Assembly: GCA_039033855.1 (NCBI GenBank)
Contig: JBCCBV010000003.1
Coordinates: 124,001 to 188,000 of the forward strand
DNA: 64,000 nt
Source of the DNA: JBCCBV01 sp039033855
Lineage (GTDB): Bacteria > Planctomycetota > Phycisphaerae > Phycisphaerales > Phycisphaeraceae
Reading direction: 5' to 3'
The position numbers were made by a program, and so were the translations under genes. The notes beneath the pieces are model-generated. The model was given only the letters and a program-made list of their open reading frames with translations, did not search any database and was not told the DNA's origin. Each line of letters opens with the position of its first letter. Position 1 is the first letter of the stretch. Below are positions 28,686 to 37,476 of this stretch, piece after piece.

Positions 28686-29756
28686 TTACGGCAGGGCGTT
28701 GAGGATGCCCTCGCCGGTGTCGCCTTCCCACTTGTGCTTGCGGATGCCGCGGAGCACGCGCTGGGCGGCGTCGACCGCGGCGTAGCCGTCTTCGGCGGTC
28801 ACGGGCGGCGCCTCGCCGGACTGCACGGCGTGGAGGAAGGCGGTCAGCTGCGCCGTCAGCGGGTCGTCCTGGCCTTCGGGCAGGTCCATGGTCAGCTGTT
28901 CGACGTTGAGCAGGTCCTGGTAGTCCACTTCAGACAGGTCGGCGCCGGTGTGGATGGCCTCGCGCACGGCCGAGAGCGCCAAGGCGTTGCTGGTTCGGCG
29001 GAGCACGACGCCGGTGCGCTGCTGGTAGTCGAGGCTGACGTAGGCGTCTTCGGAAAACAGGCGGAGCTTGCGTTCGGTTTTCAGGGCCACGCGCGAGGCG
29101 GTCAGGTTCACTACGCAGCCAGACTCGAATTCGATCCGGCAGTCGCAGATGTCTTCCTCCTGCCCCATGACGGCGATGCCGACCGAGTCGACGCGCTCGA
29201 TCTTGCTGCGGACCAGCATGAGCACGATGTCCAGGTCGTGGATCATCAGGTCCATGACCACGCCGACGTCGAGGCTGCGGAAGGTCATGGGGCTGACGCG
29301 GTCGATCTCGATAAACCGGGGGACGATGTCCAAGGCGGCCACGGCCCGGACCGCGGGGTTGAAGCGCTCGGTGTGACCGACCTGGAGCACGGCACCGGCG
29401 GCGTGGGCGGCGTCGGCCAGGGCGGCGGCCTCTTCCACGGTGGGGGCCAGGGGTTTTTCGACGAGCGCTCCGATGCCCCGTTTGAGCAGGGCGCCGGCGC
29501 TTTCGAGGTGGGTCTGCGTGGGCGTGGCGACGCTGGCGGCGACCAGGTCGGGCTCGCCGGCGAGCAGCGCATCGACCGAGTCGTAAGCGCGGCAGCCGTA
29601 TTCGTCGGCGACGGTCTGGGCGCGCTTGAGGTCGAAGTCGACCACGGCGCGCAGGTCGGCGACGGGGAGCTTGGCGTAGGTGCGGGCGTGGTGTCGGCCC
29701 ATGCGTCCTACGCCGAGGACGGCCACGGGGGCCGGGGGCGTGTCGGGAGGGGTCAT
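28686..29756 (-). CDS. Gfo/Idh/MocA oxidoreductase, sugar-nucleotide type
   Basis: 356 residues. N-terminal NAD(P) fold VAVLGVGRMGRHHARTY, then GIGALVEKPLAPTVEEA with the catalytic Lys of EKP, and LQVGHTERFNPAVRA. The GHxERFNPA segment is the pattern of the group that includes UDP-GlcNAc 3-dehydrogenase (GnnA) in lipid A pathways, where it supplies 3-amino sugars; that assignment is suggestive only because no gnnB or lpx gene adjoins. MIHDLDIVLML carries the catalytic His. It is the first gene of a tight four-gene leftward unit and is divergent from pdxA. Confidence 0.9.
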   Translation of the reverse strand: MTPPDTPPAPVAVLGVGRMGRHHARTYAKLPVADLRAVVDFDLKRAQTVADEYGCRAYDSVDALLAGEPDLVAASVATPTQTHLESAGALLKRGIGALVEKPLAPTVEEAAALADAAHAAGAVLQVGHTERFNPAVRAVAALDIVPRFIEIDRVSPMTFRSLDVGVVMDLMIHDLDIVLMLVRSKIERVDSVGIAVMGQEEDICDCRIEFESGCVVNLTASRVALKTERKLRLFSEDAYVSLDYQQRTGVVLRRTSNALALSAVREAIHTGADLSEVDYQDLLNVEQLTMDLPEGQDDPLTAQLTAFLHAVQSGEAPPVTAEDGYAAVDAAQRVLRGIRKHKWEGDTGEGILNALP

Positions 29757-29800
29757 GGCGTGAGTATCCACGAACGCGGGCGATCCTGCTAACGTCGGGT

Positions 29801-30913
29801 GTGGCAGCCAAACGCTCCTCAACCCGACCCACGACCGCCGAGCCGTTGGGCGGTCGCGCGCAGCGCCCGGTGATCGGGGTGACGCTGGGCGACCCGGCCG
29901 GCATCGGTCCGGAGGTGGTGGTCAAGGCGCTGGCCGACCCGGCGCTTCGGCGGGCGGCGCGGTTCGTTGTGTTCGGCATGAACGAGTTGCTTGCCTACGC
30001 CGCCGACCTCGCGGAGATCGAGCCGTACTGGCACCGGTTGCAGCACGACGCCGAGCGCGCCAGTTACGCGCTGGTGCACGACGTGGTGGTGCTCGACTAC
30101 GACGAGTATTCGATGCTCGGGCAGGCGGTGGCGCGGCCGACCAAGCAGGGCGGGCAGGCGTCGGTGCGTTTTTTAGACGACGCGATCTCCGCGGCCCGGC
30201 GGTCGCCGGCCGACGGCGGGATCGATGCGCTGGTCACCGGGCCCATCAGCAAGTCCGCCTGGGCGATGGCGGGGTTCGGGCGGTACCCGGGCCACACCGA
30301 GTTTTTGCAGGCGCGGACCAAGTCGCGGCGGGCGGTGATGATGTTCGAGTCGCCGGGCCTGCGGGTGGCGCTGGCGAGCGTGCATTTGCCGCTCATGGAT
30401 CTGCGCAACTACCTGACGATCGGCCGTGTGTTCGACGCGATCGACCTGGGCGTCGAGGCTTGTCGGCGGATGGGCGTTGAACGCCCGCGCGTCGGCGTGG
30501 CCGGGCTGAACCCCCACGCGGGCGAGGACGGGCTGTTCGGCGATGAAGAGCGCCGGCTCATCCAGCCCGCCATTGAGATGGCCCGATCGTCCGGCGCCGA
30601 CGTGCAGGGGCCGTTCCCGGCCGACACGCTGTTCACGCCGAACCGGCTGAGCCGTTTCGACCTGATTGTCGCGATGTACCACGACCAGGGGTTGATCCCG
30701 GTGAAGATGCTGGCGTTCGATCAGGCGGTGAACGTGACGCTGGGCCTGCCGGTGATTCGCACGAGCGTGGACCACGGCACGGCGTACGACCTGGTGGGCC
30801 AGAACAAGGCCAACCCCGGGTCGATGCGGGCGGCGCTGCAACTGGCGATCCGTCTGACGCAGGGCGCTCAGGCTCAGGGTGGTGCCCGCGGCGACGCCCG
30901 CGGCGTGGGGTGA
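29801..30913 (+). CDS. pdxA: 4-hydroxythreonine-4-phosphate dehydrogenase
   Basis: Oxidises 4-phosphohydroxy-threonine in the DXP-dependent route to pyridoxal phosphate. 370 residues from GTG 29801 after an Arg/Pro-rich lead. Family motifs are IGVTLGDPAGIGPEVV, ALVTGPISKSAW, GHTEFLQARTKS, ALASVHLPLMDL, AGLNPHAGEDGLFG and MYHDQGLIPVKMLAFD, which supply the three metal-binding histidines. The C-terminal tail after LAIRLT is Gly/Ala/Arg-rich and probably disordered. Divergent from the Gfo/Idh gene across 44 nt. No pdxJ is adjacent. Length is slightly above the usual 330. Confidence 0.96.
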   Translation: MAAKRSSTRPTTAEPLGGRAQRPVIGVTLGDPAGIGPEVVVKALADPALRRAARFVVFGMNELLAYAADLAEIEPYWHRLQHDAERASYALVHDVVVLDYDEYSMLGQAVARPTKQGGQASVRFLDDAISAARRSPADGGIDALVTGPISKSAWAMAGFGRYPGHTEFLQARTKSRRAVMMFESPGLRVALASVHLPLMDLRNYLTIGRVFDAIDLGVEACRRMGVERPRVGVAGLNPHAGEDGLFGDEERRLIQPAIEMARSSGADVQGPFPADTLFTPNRLSRFDLIVAMYHDQGLIPVKMLAFDQAVNVTLGLPVIRTSVDHGTAYDLVGQNKANPGSMRAALQLAIRLTQGAQAQGGARGDARGVG

Positions 30914-31019
30914 CGGGCCGCGACGGGCGCACTGACATAGTTCGCGGCTTCGGAGCCCGGGTGAATCAGCGATTGGGATGGAGGACGACGTCCGCTCGAA
31001 CGAGCGAAGTTTGGCGTGC

Positions 31020-31166
31020 TCAGCCGTCGATCCCGGCGAGCGGGTTCCAGCTGCCGGTCTGGGCGTGCAACTCGAACCACACGTAGCCCACGCCCACGGC
31101 CAAGACGATCAGCGCCACAAAGGCCAGGGCGGTGTAGACGTTGCTGGGGACGGAGTTGGAGGCCAT
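31020..31166 (-). CDS. 48-residue single-pass membrane protein
   Basis: ATG at 31166, TGA at 31020-31022. The product starts MASNSVPSNVYTALAFVALI and has one hydrophobic helix at about residues 10-31 (ALAFVALIVLAVGVGYVWF), then a short tail containing ELHAQTGSWNP. It lies 104 nt downstream of the coiled-coil membrane protein on the same strand. Tiny single-pass proteins of this layout occur in many planctomycetes beside envelope genes; that link is recollection rather than a search. Support is a clean frame, a credible TM helix and codon use like neighbours. Confidence 0.6.
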   Translation of the reverse strand: MASNSVPSNVYTALAFVALIVLAVGVGYVWFELHAQTGSWNPLAGIDG

Positions 31167-31270
31167 GGCAGGGTGTCCTGGGCGGGGTCGTTTCGAGGCG
31201 GCTTGGCGGGGTCCGATAATCGTCAGGACGCGTTCGGCCCGTCGGGGGCTGGCGTGGGTGGCGCGGGGTC

Positions 31271-32155
31271 TTAGATGCCGCTTTGGATCAGGTCGCCGGC
31301 CTGGATCTCGCCCGAGCGCTGGCCTTCGACCCGGCCGACGGCCACGGCTACGTCGACGGTGTTGATCTCGAGCGTGCCCAGGTATTGACGGCCGCGGTAG
31401 ACAAAGAAGCGGTCGCCGCGGCGGACGTTGTCCTGGCTGCCGACGTTGATTTCGAGGAAACGCAGTCCGCTGGCGACGTCGTCGACATCGACCACCTGGC
31501 CGCGAATGGCGCGTTCGATGGGGAGGATGCCGCCGTCGGCCTCGGGGGCGTCACCAGCGTCGGCCAGGGCCGAGGGGGAGCCGGCGTTGCGCAGGCGGTC
31601 TTCGAGTTGTTCGATGAGCTGGGTGGTGGCGAAGGCCTGCTCGCCGAGCCGTTCGACGCGGTCCTTGAGCAGGGTGTTTTCGTTGTCGAGGGTGGCGACG
31701 CGGAGGGTGAGTTCCTGCACGGACTGCCGGCGTTCGTTGAGGGCGCTTTCGGCTTCGGTGATGGCGGTTTGGGCGGCCTCGATGCGGGCATCTTTGGCGA
31801 CGTCACGGGCGGTCAGCAGCGTGACCTGGGTTTCGAGGGCGGCTTTTTCACCCTCGACGTCGGCCTTTTGCTTGGCGAGGTTGGCGAGTTGGCCGTCTTT
31901 GCCGGCGAGGTCTTGCGACGCCTGGCGTTGGGCGCCTTCGAGCGCGGCGGCGGCGGACTGCAGGTTGGCGATCAGGGCCTGGTCGGCTTGGCCGGTCGAG
32001 GTGGCCAGGGCGCGGGCGGCCTTGGCCTGCGACTCGGCGGCTTCGAGTTGCTCGCCCAGGTTGGACTGGTTGGCGACGTAGGACGCGCTCAGGGCGACCA
32101 AGAGGACCGCGAGCATCGAGTTCAGAACGACCAGGGCTTTGGTGAGGGGGCTCAA
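31271..32155 (-). CDS. Membrane-anchored coiled-coil protein
   Basis: 294 residues from TTG 32155, with AAGGAA 7 nt upstream. An N-terminal signal anchor (ALVVLNSMLAVLLVALSASYV) is followed by a long coiled coil (about residues 30-190, rich in Ala/Glu/Gln/Leu heptads). A C-terminal domain contains IRGQVVDVD...LRFLEINVGSQDNVRRGDRFFVYRGRQYLGTLEI, which resembles the small beta-barrel end domains seen in flagellar FlgT-like or envelope-spanning proteins. Function unknown. A promoter (32309-32337) lies about 155 nt upstream, and a 48-residue membrane protein follows. Confidence 0.82.
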   Translation of the reverse strand: MSPLTKALVVLNSMLAVLLVALSASYVANQSNLGEQLEAAESQAKAARALATSTGQADQALIANLQSAAAALEGAQRQASQDLAGKDGQLANLAKQKADVEGEKAALETQVTLLTARDVAKDARIEAAQTAITEAESALNERRQSVQELTLRVATLDNENTLLKDRVERLGEQAFATTQLIEQLEDRLRNAGSPSALADAGDAPEADGGILPIERAIRGQVVDVDDVASGLRFLEINVGSQDNVRRGDRFFVYRGRQYLGTLEINTVDVAVAVGRVEGQRSGEIQAGDLIQSGI

Positions 32156-32308
32156 AGCAGGTTCCTTGTCGGGGGCGCTTGTCGGGAAACAGGGCCGGGG
32201 AGGCGTTGGAATGGCCGTCTAAGGGGCCCTGGGAGGGTTTAGGGGGCCTTGGGCCGGGCGTTTGCTCGGCGTGAGGAGGGCTTGGGCCGGGCGGATCGCC
32301 GACCTGCT

Positions 32309-32337
32309 TGAATATCCGGGCGGCCCGGTAGTGTCAA
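32309..32337 (-). promoter_or_regulatory. Sigma-70-type promoter for the coiled-coil gene
   Basis: On the minus strand TTGACA (32332-32337) is 17 bp from TATTCA (32309-32314). The -35 matches the consensus perfectly and the -10 keeps its first TAT. It sits just downstream of the HEAT-repeat gene's stop (32341), where a new start for the coiled-coil gene is expected. Confidence 0.6.
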
Positions 32338-32340
32338 GGT

Positions 32341-33678
32341 TCAGTAAACGGCGGGGGTCTGGTCGGGGTCGTAGAGCAAGACGCCGGCCGAGGCGGACAG
32401 GCGGACGCGGGGGTCCAGGTCTTCGAGCAGGCGGTCGGAGACCTCGCGGGTGAGTTCGTGGTCGAACAGCCCGAGGACCGACCCGGCCTGGGCGCGGACG
32501 CCGGCGGCGATGCGCTCGTGGGCGGAGGTGTCGCTGAGCAGGGCGCGGTCGTTCTGGCGGCGCTGGGCTTCCTGGTCGCGCAGGCGGTTCTGATCGACCC
32601 GGAGTCGTTCGAAGGCGGCGCGGTCGGCGTCGGTCTGGGGCTCGCCGGGGGCGGGCTGGGGGGCGTCGATCGCCGTGTTGGGCAGGGGGGAGTCGAAGTA
32701 GCGTTTGAGGTCGTTGCGGACCCGCTGGGCGTCGTATTGGGCGGCTTCGATCACCACGTGCAGGCCGGGCTGGGGGCTGCCCAGGCGGGCCAGGGCCTCG
32801 GCGGCGGCCAGGCGGACCTGGATGGGCTCATCCACGGGGTTCATGAGGTTGTTGAGGTTGGCGCGGAAATCGCGGTCGCCCAGCCGGCCGAGGGTTTGGA
32901 TGGCCAGGACGCGGGCGGGGTCGTTGTCGCGCAGGTACACGACGCCTCGGATGAACTCGAGCGCGGCGGGCGAGTTGGACAGCCGGTAAATCGCCGCGGC
33001 GAATTGCACGTCGGTCAGGGTCTGCTGGAGGGCGTCGGCGCCTTGGAGGGGCTTGCGTCGCATGGTGTCGAGCATGGGCACCGCCGACTTTTTGCCGAGC
33101 AGGCCGACGATGGACGCCACGTTGCTGCGCACGCCCGGGCGGGGGTCGGCCAGGAGCTCGGGGATCGGCGCCAGGCTGGCGGGCAGGCCCACGCGGCGGG
33201 CGGCGTAGATCGCCGCGGCGCGGACCGACGGGTCGGGGTCGGACACGGCCAGGCGCTCGGCGGTGGGGCCCAGGTTGTGGTCGCGCACCCGGCCGGCGGT
33301 CACCAGCGCGGCGAAACGCACCACCGGGCGGGCGTCTTGGGCGCCGACGGGCAGCAGGGGGGAGACGACTTCGGGCACGGGCGTGAGCGCCTCAAGGGCG
33401 TTGGCACGCTCGCGCGGGTCGCTCGACTGGGCCGAGCGGATGGCCTGGTCGACGGCCCGGTCTTGCAGCGCTTCCCACGAGGGAACCTGGCGCGGCGCAG
33501 CGGGGCTGGCGGTGTTCACCGTCGGGCCCGTGTTCGAGGCGGACGCGTCGGCCGGTTGGCTTGCGGCGGGCTGGGTGGTGGGTTCTTGCGGCGACTGACA
33601 GCCGATGGCCAAGGCGAGCGGAGCGAGCCAAAGGGCGCCCAGCGTGTGTTTCGGCCGGGCGTGGGGGCGTTGGGTCAT
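32341..33678 (-). CDS. HEAT-repeat lipoprotein
   Basis: 445 residues with lipobox LAIGCQ (Cys about residue 27) after a basic start, so probably outer- or inner-membrane attached. A disordered Thr/Ala/Pro stretch (30-65) leads to HEAT/PBS-lyase-type repeats of helical pairs: QDARPVVRFAALVTAGRV, SDPDPSVRAAAIYAARRV, ADPRPGVRSNVASIVGLL, LGDRDFRANLNNLM, IQVRLAAAEALARLG. A final segment RVRLSASAGVLLYD ends in another repeat. HEAT arrays bind proteins; the partner is unknown. It lies 71 nt downstream of lnt and is probably co-transcribed. Confidence 0.85.
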   Translation of the reverse strand: MTQRPHARPKHTLGALWLAPLALAIGCQSPQEPTTQPAASQPADASASNTGPTVNTASPAAPRQVPSWEALQDRAVDQAIRSAQSSDPRERANALEALTPVPEVVSPLLPVGAQDARPVVRFAALVTAGRVRDHNLGPTAERLAVSDPDPSVRAAAIYAARRVGLPASLAPIPELLADPRPGVRSNVASIVGLLGKKSAVPMLDTMRRKPLQGADALQQTLTDVQFAAAIYRLSNSPAALEFIRGVVYLRDNDPARVLAIQTLGRLGDRDFRANLNNLMNPVDEPIQVRLAAAEALARLGSPQPGLHVVIEAAQYDAQRVRNDLKRYFDSPLPNTAIDAPQPAPGEPQTDADRAAFERLRVDQNRLRDQEAQRRQNDRALLSDTSAHERIAAGVRAQAGSVLGLFDHELTREVSDRLLEDLDPRVRLSASAGVLLYDPDQTPAVY

Positions 33679-33749
33679 GGCGGGGTCTCGCAGGGTTTGG
33701 GCGAAAGGACACGGCGGGCAGGGCGACGGCGTTGTGTTGAAATCAGATG

Positions 33750-35606
33750 CTACCGGGTCACCGTCGAGGGCTTGGGTTCAGACGGGGGGTTGGGGCCGGG
33801 GGTTCGCGCGGTGGGCGGCCGGGCGGGCAGGAGCGACCGCAGCAGGAGCAAGGCCCCCAGGCTTGAGAAGGCCCAGGCGGGTCCGTCGCCGAGGCGGGCG
33901 TAGAGTGTGTTGACGGGGTTGGCTGCGAGAGGAATCGCGTAAAGGTGCACCCCCGCGACGCCTTGGGGCGCGGCTTCATGCACGTGGCCATTGGCTCGGA
34001 TGGCAGCGGTGATGCCGGTGTTCACGCAGCGGAGCATCGGGGTGCGGAGTTCGATGCAGCGGAGCGTGGCCATGCGCAGGTGCTGGCGGGGCTGGGGCGT
34101 GCCGGCGAACCAGCCGTCGTTGGTCAGGTTGATCAGCACGTCGGCGGGCGGGGCGGGTTCGTTCTGGTTTTCACCAGAAGAAAGTACGGCCGGGCCGCGG
34201 GCGATCCGGCGGGTGGCCCTAGGCACCACGTCCTCAAAACAGATCGGTGTGGCCAGGGTGACCGTGCGCATCGCTGGGTCGTCGGATGCGTCGGTTTGGA
34301 CCTGGAAGCGCACGACGCGTGGCCCGGGGGTCAGGCGGTAGTCGTTCTCGTAGGGGTTGAAGTGGTCGAAGACGAGTCGGCGGAGCCAGCCGGGGCCGGG
34401 GATGTACTCGCCGAAGGGCACCAGGTGTTGTTTGTCGAAGCGGCCGGGGTCGAGCCCGGTGTCGGGCCGGATGAGCAGCGCCGAGTTGGCGCGGGGGCCG
34501 ACGCGCGGGTCTTCGCCGACCGGGTCTTGCGCGGACGAGCCGATCAGGATCGGCGTGTCGAGCTCGCGGGCCAGGCGCTCGACCGCGGCTCGGCGGGACA
34601 TGCGCTCGAACAAGTCCACGCTGCGATCGCCGTTGCGCCAGCGCTCGGCGGCGGCGTCGACGGCGGCGTCGTTGATCGGGAAGTAGGTGCTGGTTTCCGG
34701 CCAGACGATGAGCTCGGCGCCGGGGTGGTCGCGGCCGGCCTGGCGGGTGAGTTCGAGCAGGTCGGCCCAGTCCTGGGCGAGGCTGTCGAGCGTGGGGGCG
34801 TTGCGGTTGCTCTGCGGGACGTTGGTTTGGATGGCGGCGACGTGGAGTTGTGGATGCTTGCCGCCGGCCGTGCCTTGCAGAGTCCAGCCGCCGTAGATAC
34901 CCGCGGCCATCAGGACGCCTGCGGCTACGGTGCCCGAGATTCGTACCGCCAAGGGTGAGCCGGTCTTGCGCCGCCAACGCATGAATTCCACAATCGCCGC
35001 GCCGACGCACACCGCGATGGCGGTCACGGCGTGTTGGCCGAACAGCGATGCGCACTGGGCGAGGATCGGGGCGCCGTCGTTTGGGTTGGCCGAGGTCATG
35101 CCGTGGGCCAGGTAGAACCACGGGAAGCCGTTGAAGGGGATGTGCGAGCGCAGCAGGTCGAACATCACCCACACCGCAGGCAGGGTGACGGCCAGCGGCC
35201 AGGGCTTACGGCCGACCGCCCGGATCGCCAGCAGAGACAAAGTCGAATACACCCCCAGGTAGGCGCCCGCGCCGAGCGCCCCGGCCGGCGACACCGGCGC
35301 CAGCCAACGCGCCAACAGCAACCACAGGGCGAGTTCGGTCAAGAGCGCCAGGGGCAGGAGGCTGCGCAGCGCTCGCGCTTCAACGCAGGCCCAGATCGTG
35401 GGCGCGGCGCAGAGCAGGGTCAGTAGTTTCGAGCCCGGGAACGTGTGGCCGTCGAGCACCACGAAGCGCAGGGCGGCGCCGAGCAGCAGCAGTCCCAGCA
35501 CGGCGGGCCAAGGCAGGCCGGCCTTGCGCGAAGTTGCTTCGCTCGCGGGCGCATGCTGTGGCGCGGCGCTGAGCGTGGCGTCGGTTTCATCCGGCCCGGG
35601 CTTCAT
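33750..35606 (-). CDS. lnt: Apolipoprotein N-acyltransferase
   Basis: 618 residues from ATG 35606. It transfers an acyl chain to the N-terminal Cys of lipoproteins in the inner membrane. An N-terminal domain of about six to eight helices (residues 30-245) precedes a nitrilase-like domain with the triad Glu304 (IVWPETS), Lys392 (DKQHLVPFGEYIP) and Cys456 (CFEDV), then LINLTNDGWF, RCIELRTPMLRCVNTG. The first 30 residues are a disordered lead. The presence of lipoproteins nearby fits the role. It is longer than E. coli Lnt (512) because of insertions and the C-terminal Pro-rich tail. Divergent from a glycosyltransferase over 67 bp. Confidence 0.95.
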   Translation of the reverse strand: MKPGPDETDATLSAAPQHAPASEATSRKAGLPWPAVLGLLLLGAALRFVVLDGHTFPGSKLLTLLCAAPTIWACVEARALRSLLPLALLTELALWLLLARWLAPVSPAGALGAGAYLGVYSTLSLLAIRAVGRKPWPLAVTLPAVWVMFDLLRSHIPFNGFPWFYLAHGMTSANPNDGAPILAQCASLFGQHAVTAIAVCVGAAIVEFMRWRRKTGSPLAVRISGTVAAGVLMAAGIYGGWTLQGTAGGKHPQLHVAAIQTNVPQSNRNAPTLDSLAQDWADLLELTRQAGRDHPGAELIVWPETSTYFPINDAAVDAAAERWRNGDRSVDLFERMSRRAAVERLARELDTPILIGSSAQDPVGEDPRVGPRANSALLIRPDTGLDPGRFDKQHLVPFGEYIPGPGWLRRLVFDHFNPYENDYRLTPGPRVVRFQVQTDASDDPAMRTVTLATPICFEDVVPRATRRIARGPAVLSSGENQNEPAPPADVLINLTNDGWFAGTPQPRQHLRMATLRCIELRTPMLRCVNTGITAAIRANGHVHEAAPQGVAGVHLYAIPLAANPVNTLYARLGDGPAWAFSSLGALLLLRSLLPARPPTARTPGPNPPSEPKPSTVTR

Positions 35607-35673
35607 GGGCGCATCAGACCATCGCGAGCGTCGCGGGGCAACGTCGGTCGGCGGGTCTGCGTATAAACCGGCG

Positions 35674-37476
35674 ATGCGCACTTCGTCGTCAAGTTCTCCG
35701 CCCGTACCTAGCGGCGACGTCCCGGCCGGCGAATCACCGGCAGCGCGTACCTCTTGCCGGGTCGGGTTTTCCGGGGGTCGCGGCCCGGCGTGGTGGGCCT
35801 GGGCGCTGGCGCTCTTGGCGGTGATGGGTTCGCTGCTGCTGCTCGCGTCGTCGTCTTCGCTTTGGGATCGAGACGAGCCGCGCAACGCGCGGGCCGCGGT
35901 AGAGATGCGGCGGAGCGGCGATTACCTGGTGCCCAGGTTCAATGAAGAGCTCCGGCCGGACAAGCCGCCGTTGGCGTATTGGCATATGTCGGCGTGGCTC
36001 GAGCTGCTAGGCGTAAACGAGCTGGCGGTGCGCATGCCGTCGATTTTGGGGATGACGGCGACCTGCGCGCTCACGGCGTGGATCGGCTCGATGCTCTTCG
36101 GTGCACGCGTCGGGTGGTGGTCGCTGTGGTTGTTGGCGTCGAGCCCATTGACGTTGTGGCTGGGGTCGGCGGCCACGCCGGACGGCACGATGCTGCCCTG
36201 GATCACGCTCGCGATCGGCACGTTCGTGCACCGGGCCAAGTACGGCCCGCGCACATGGCACTGGATTTTGCTGACGGTGGCGTTGGGCTTAGGGCAGCTC
36301 GCGAAGGGGCCGGTCGCGCTCGCGATCCCCGTGATGACGGTTGTGCTGTCGGCGGTCTTGTTGCGCAGAAGCGGGGCGGGGCGGTGGTCGAAACGCGACG
36401 CGCTTTGGCTGGCCAGCGGCGCGATCGGTGGGTTCTTGCTGTTCGCGGCGTGGGGCGTGCCGGCGGCGCTGCGCGAGCCGGAGCTGCTGCGGCAGGGGCT
36501 GGGGCGGCACGTGTTCGGGCGGATGACCGAAGCGCAGGAAGGCCACGGCGGGTCGGGGCTTTGGTCGTACCTGGCGCTGCTGCCTCTGTACGTGCCGGTG
36601 ATTGTGGGCGCTTTTGTGCCGGGCGTGCTTCTGCTGCCGGGCACGGCGTCGCTGCTGGTGGGCAAGCGGCTTTGCGGCAAGGTTGGGCGGGCGTTGCTGT
36701 GGGGTTGGCTGGTCCCCACGTTCGTGCTGATGAGCCTGGTGGCGACCAAGCTGCCCCACTACGTGTTCCCGATGTTCCCGGGCCTGGCGATCGCGGCGGC
36801 GGCGGCGATGGACGCCTGGCGCCGGAAAGACCCCCGGGTTTCCGAGAAGGACCTCGACTGGCTCCGGCGGGGCGGGGTCAAGTTCTACGCGCCGGTGGCG
36901 CTCGGCGCGGCGATCGGGCTCCCGGTGGCGGGCGGCGTGCTGTTCGGCCCGGGTCGCGGGCTGGTGTTCGGTCTGGTGGGGCTGGTGATTTTGGCGGCGG
37001 CGATGTCGGCGATGCGGGCGCACCTGGCGAGCCGGCCCGAGCGGTCCGTTTCAACGGCGATCGCGGGCGGGGCGTTGGCGGGCGCGCTGGCGCTGCTGCT
37101 GGTGATGCCGGCGGTCGAGTCGGGGGTCAAGCCGTCCCGGCCGTTGGCGGCGGCGATGCACGCCGAGGCGGCGCGGTTGAGCCCGGGGGACCCGTCGTCG
37201 ATCCCGGTGGCGACCTCGGGCTACGACGAGCCGAGTCTGGTTTTTTATCTCGACCGGCCGCTCGGTCGCCCGGTGGCGTCGGGCGTGGAGCCGCAGGGCT
37301 GGGTGCGCGAAGGCGGCCCGGGGTTGCTAGCGATCACCCAAGAACGCCTGGAGCGGCTGCGGGCCGAGTCGCCGGGGTTGGGGCGGAGGCTGCGCGAGGT
37401 GGACCGGTTCGAGACGCTCAACTATTCGTCGGGCGGCCGGCGTCAGGCGATCGTGCTGGTGGCGCGCACGCCGTAG
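35674..37476 (+). CDS. GT-C membrane glycosyltransferase (ArnT/PMT-like)
   Basis: 600 residues with about 10-12 membrane helices. After a disordered N-terminus the first loop carries SSLWDRDEPRNARAAVEM, where DE is the catalytic/metal pair of the GT39/GT83 superfamily, and YLVPRFNEELRPDKPPLAYW, the second conserved loop. These enzymes move a sugar from a polyprenyl carrier to lipid A, protein or other acceptors at the outer face. The acceptor here is not predictable. TATAAA (35663-35668) precedes the start too closely for certainty. The 3' end overlaps the convergent PAP2 gene by 34 nt. Confidence 0.9.
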   Translation: MRTSSSSSPPVPSGDVPAGESPAARTSCRVGFSGGRGPAWWAWALALLAVMGSLLLLASSSSLWDRDEPRNARAAVEMRRSGDYLVPRFNEELRPDKPPLAYWHMSAWLELLGVNELAVRMPSILGMTATCALTAWIGSMLFGARVGWWSLWLLASSPLTLWLGSAATPDGTMLPWITLAIGTFVHRAKYGPRTWHWILLTVALGLGQLAKGPVALAIPVMTVVLSAVLLRRSGAGRWSKRDALWLASGAIGGFLLFAAWGVPAALREPELLRQGLGRHVFGRMTEAQEGHGGSGLWSYLALLPLYVPVIVGAFVPGVLLLPGTASLLVGKRLCGKVGRALLWGWLVPTFVLMSLVATKLPHYVFPMFPGLAIAAAAAMDAWRRKDPRVSEKDLDWLRRGGVKFYAPVALGAAIGLPVAGGVLFGPGRGLVFGLVGLVILAAAMSAMRAHLASRPERSVSTAIAGGALAGALALLLVMPAVESGVKPSRPLAAAMHAEAARLSPGDPSSIPVATSGYDEPSLVFYLDRPLGRPVASGVEPQGWVREGGPGLLAITQERLERLRAESPGLGRRLREVDRFETLNYSSGGRRQAIVLVARTP

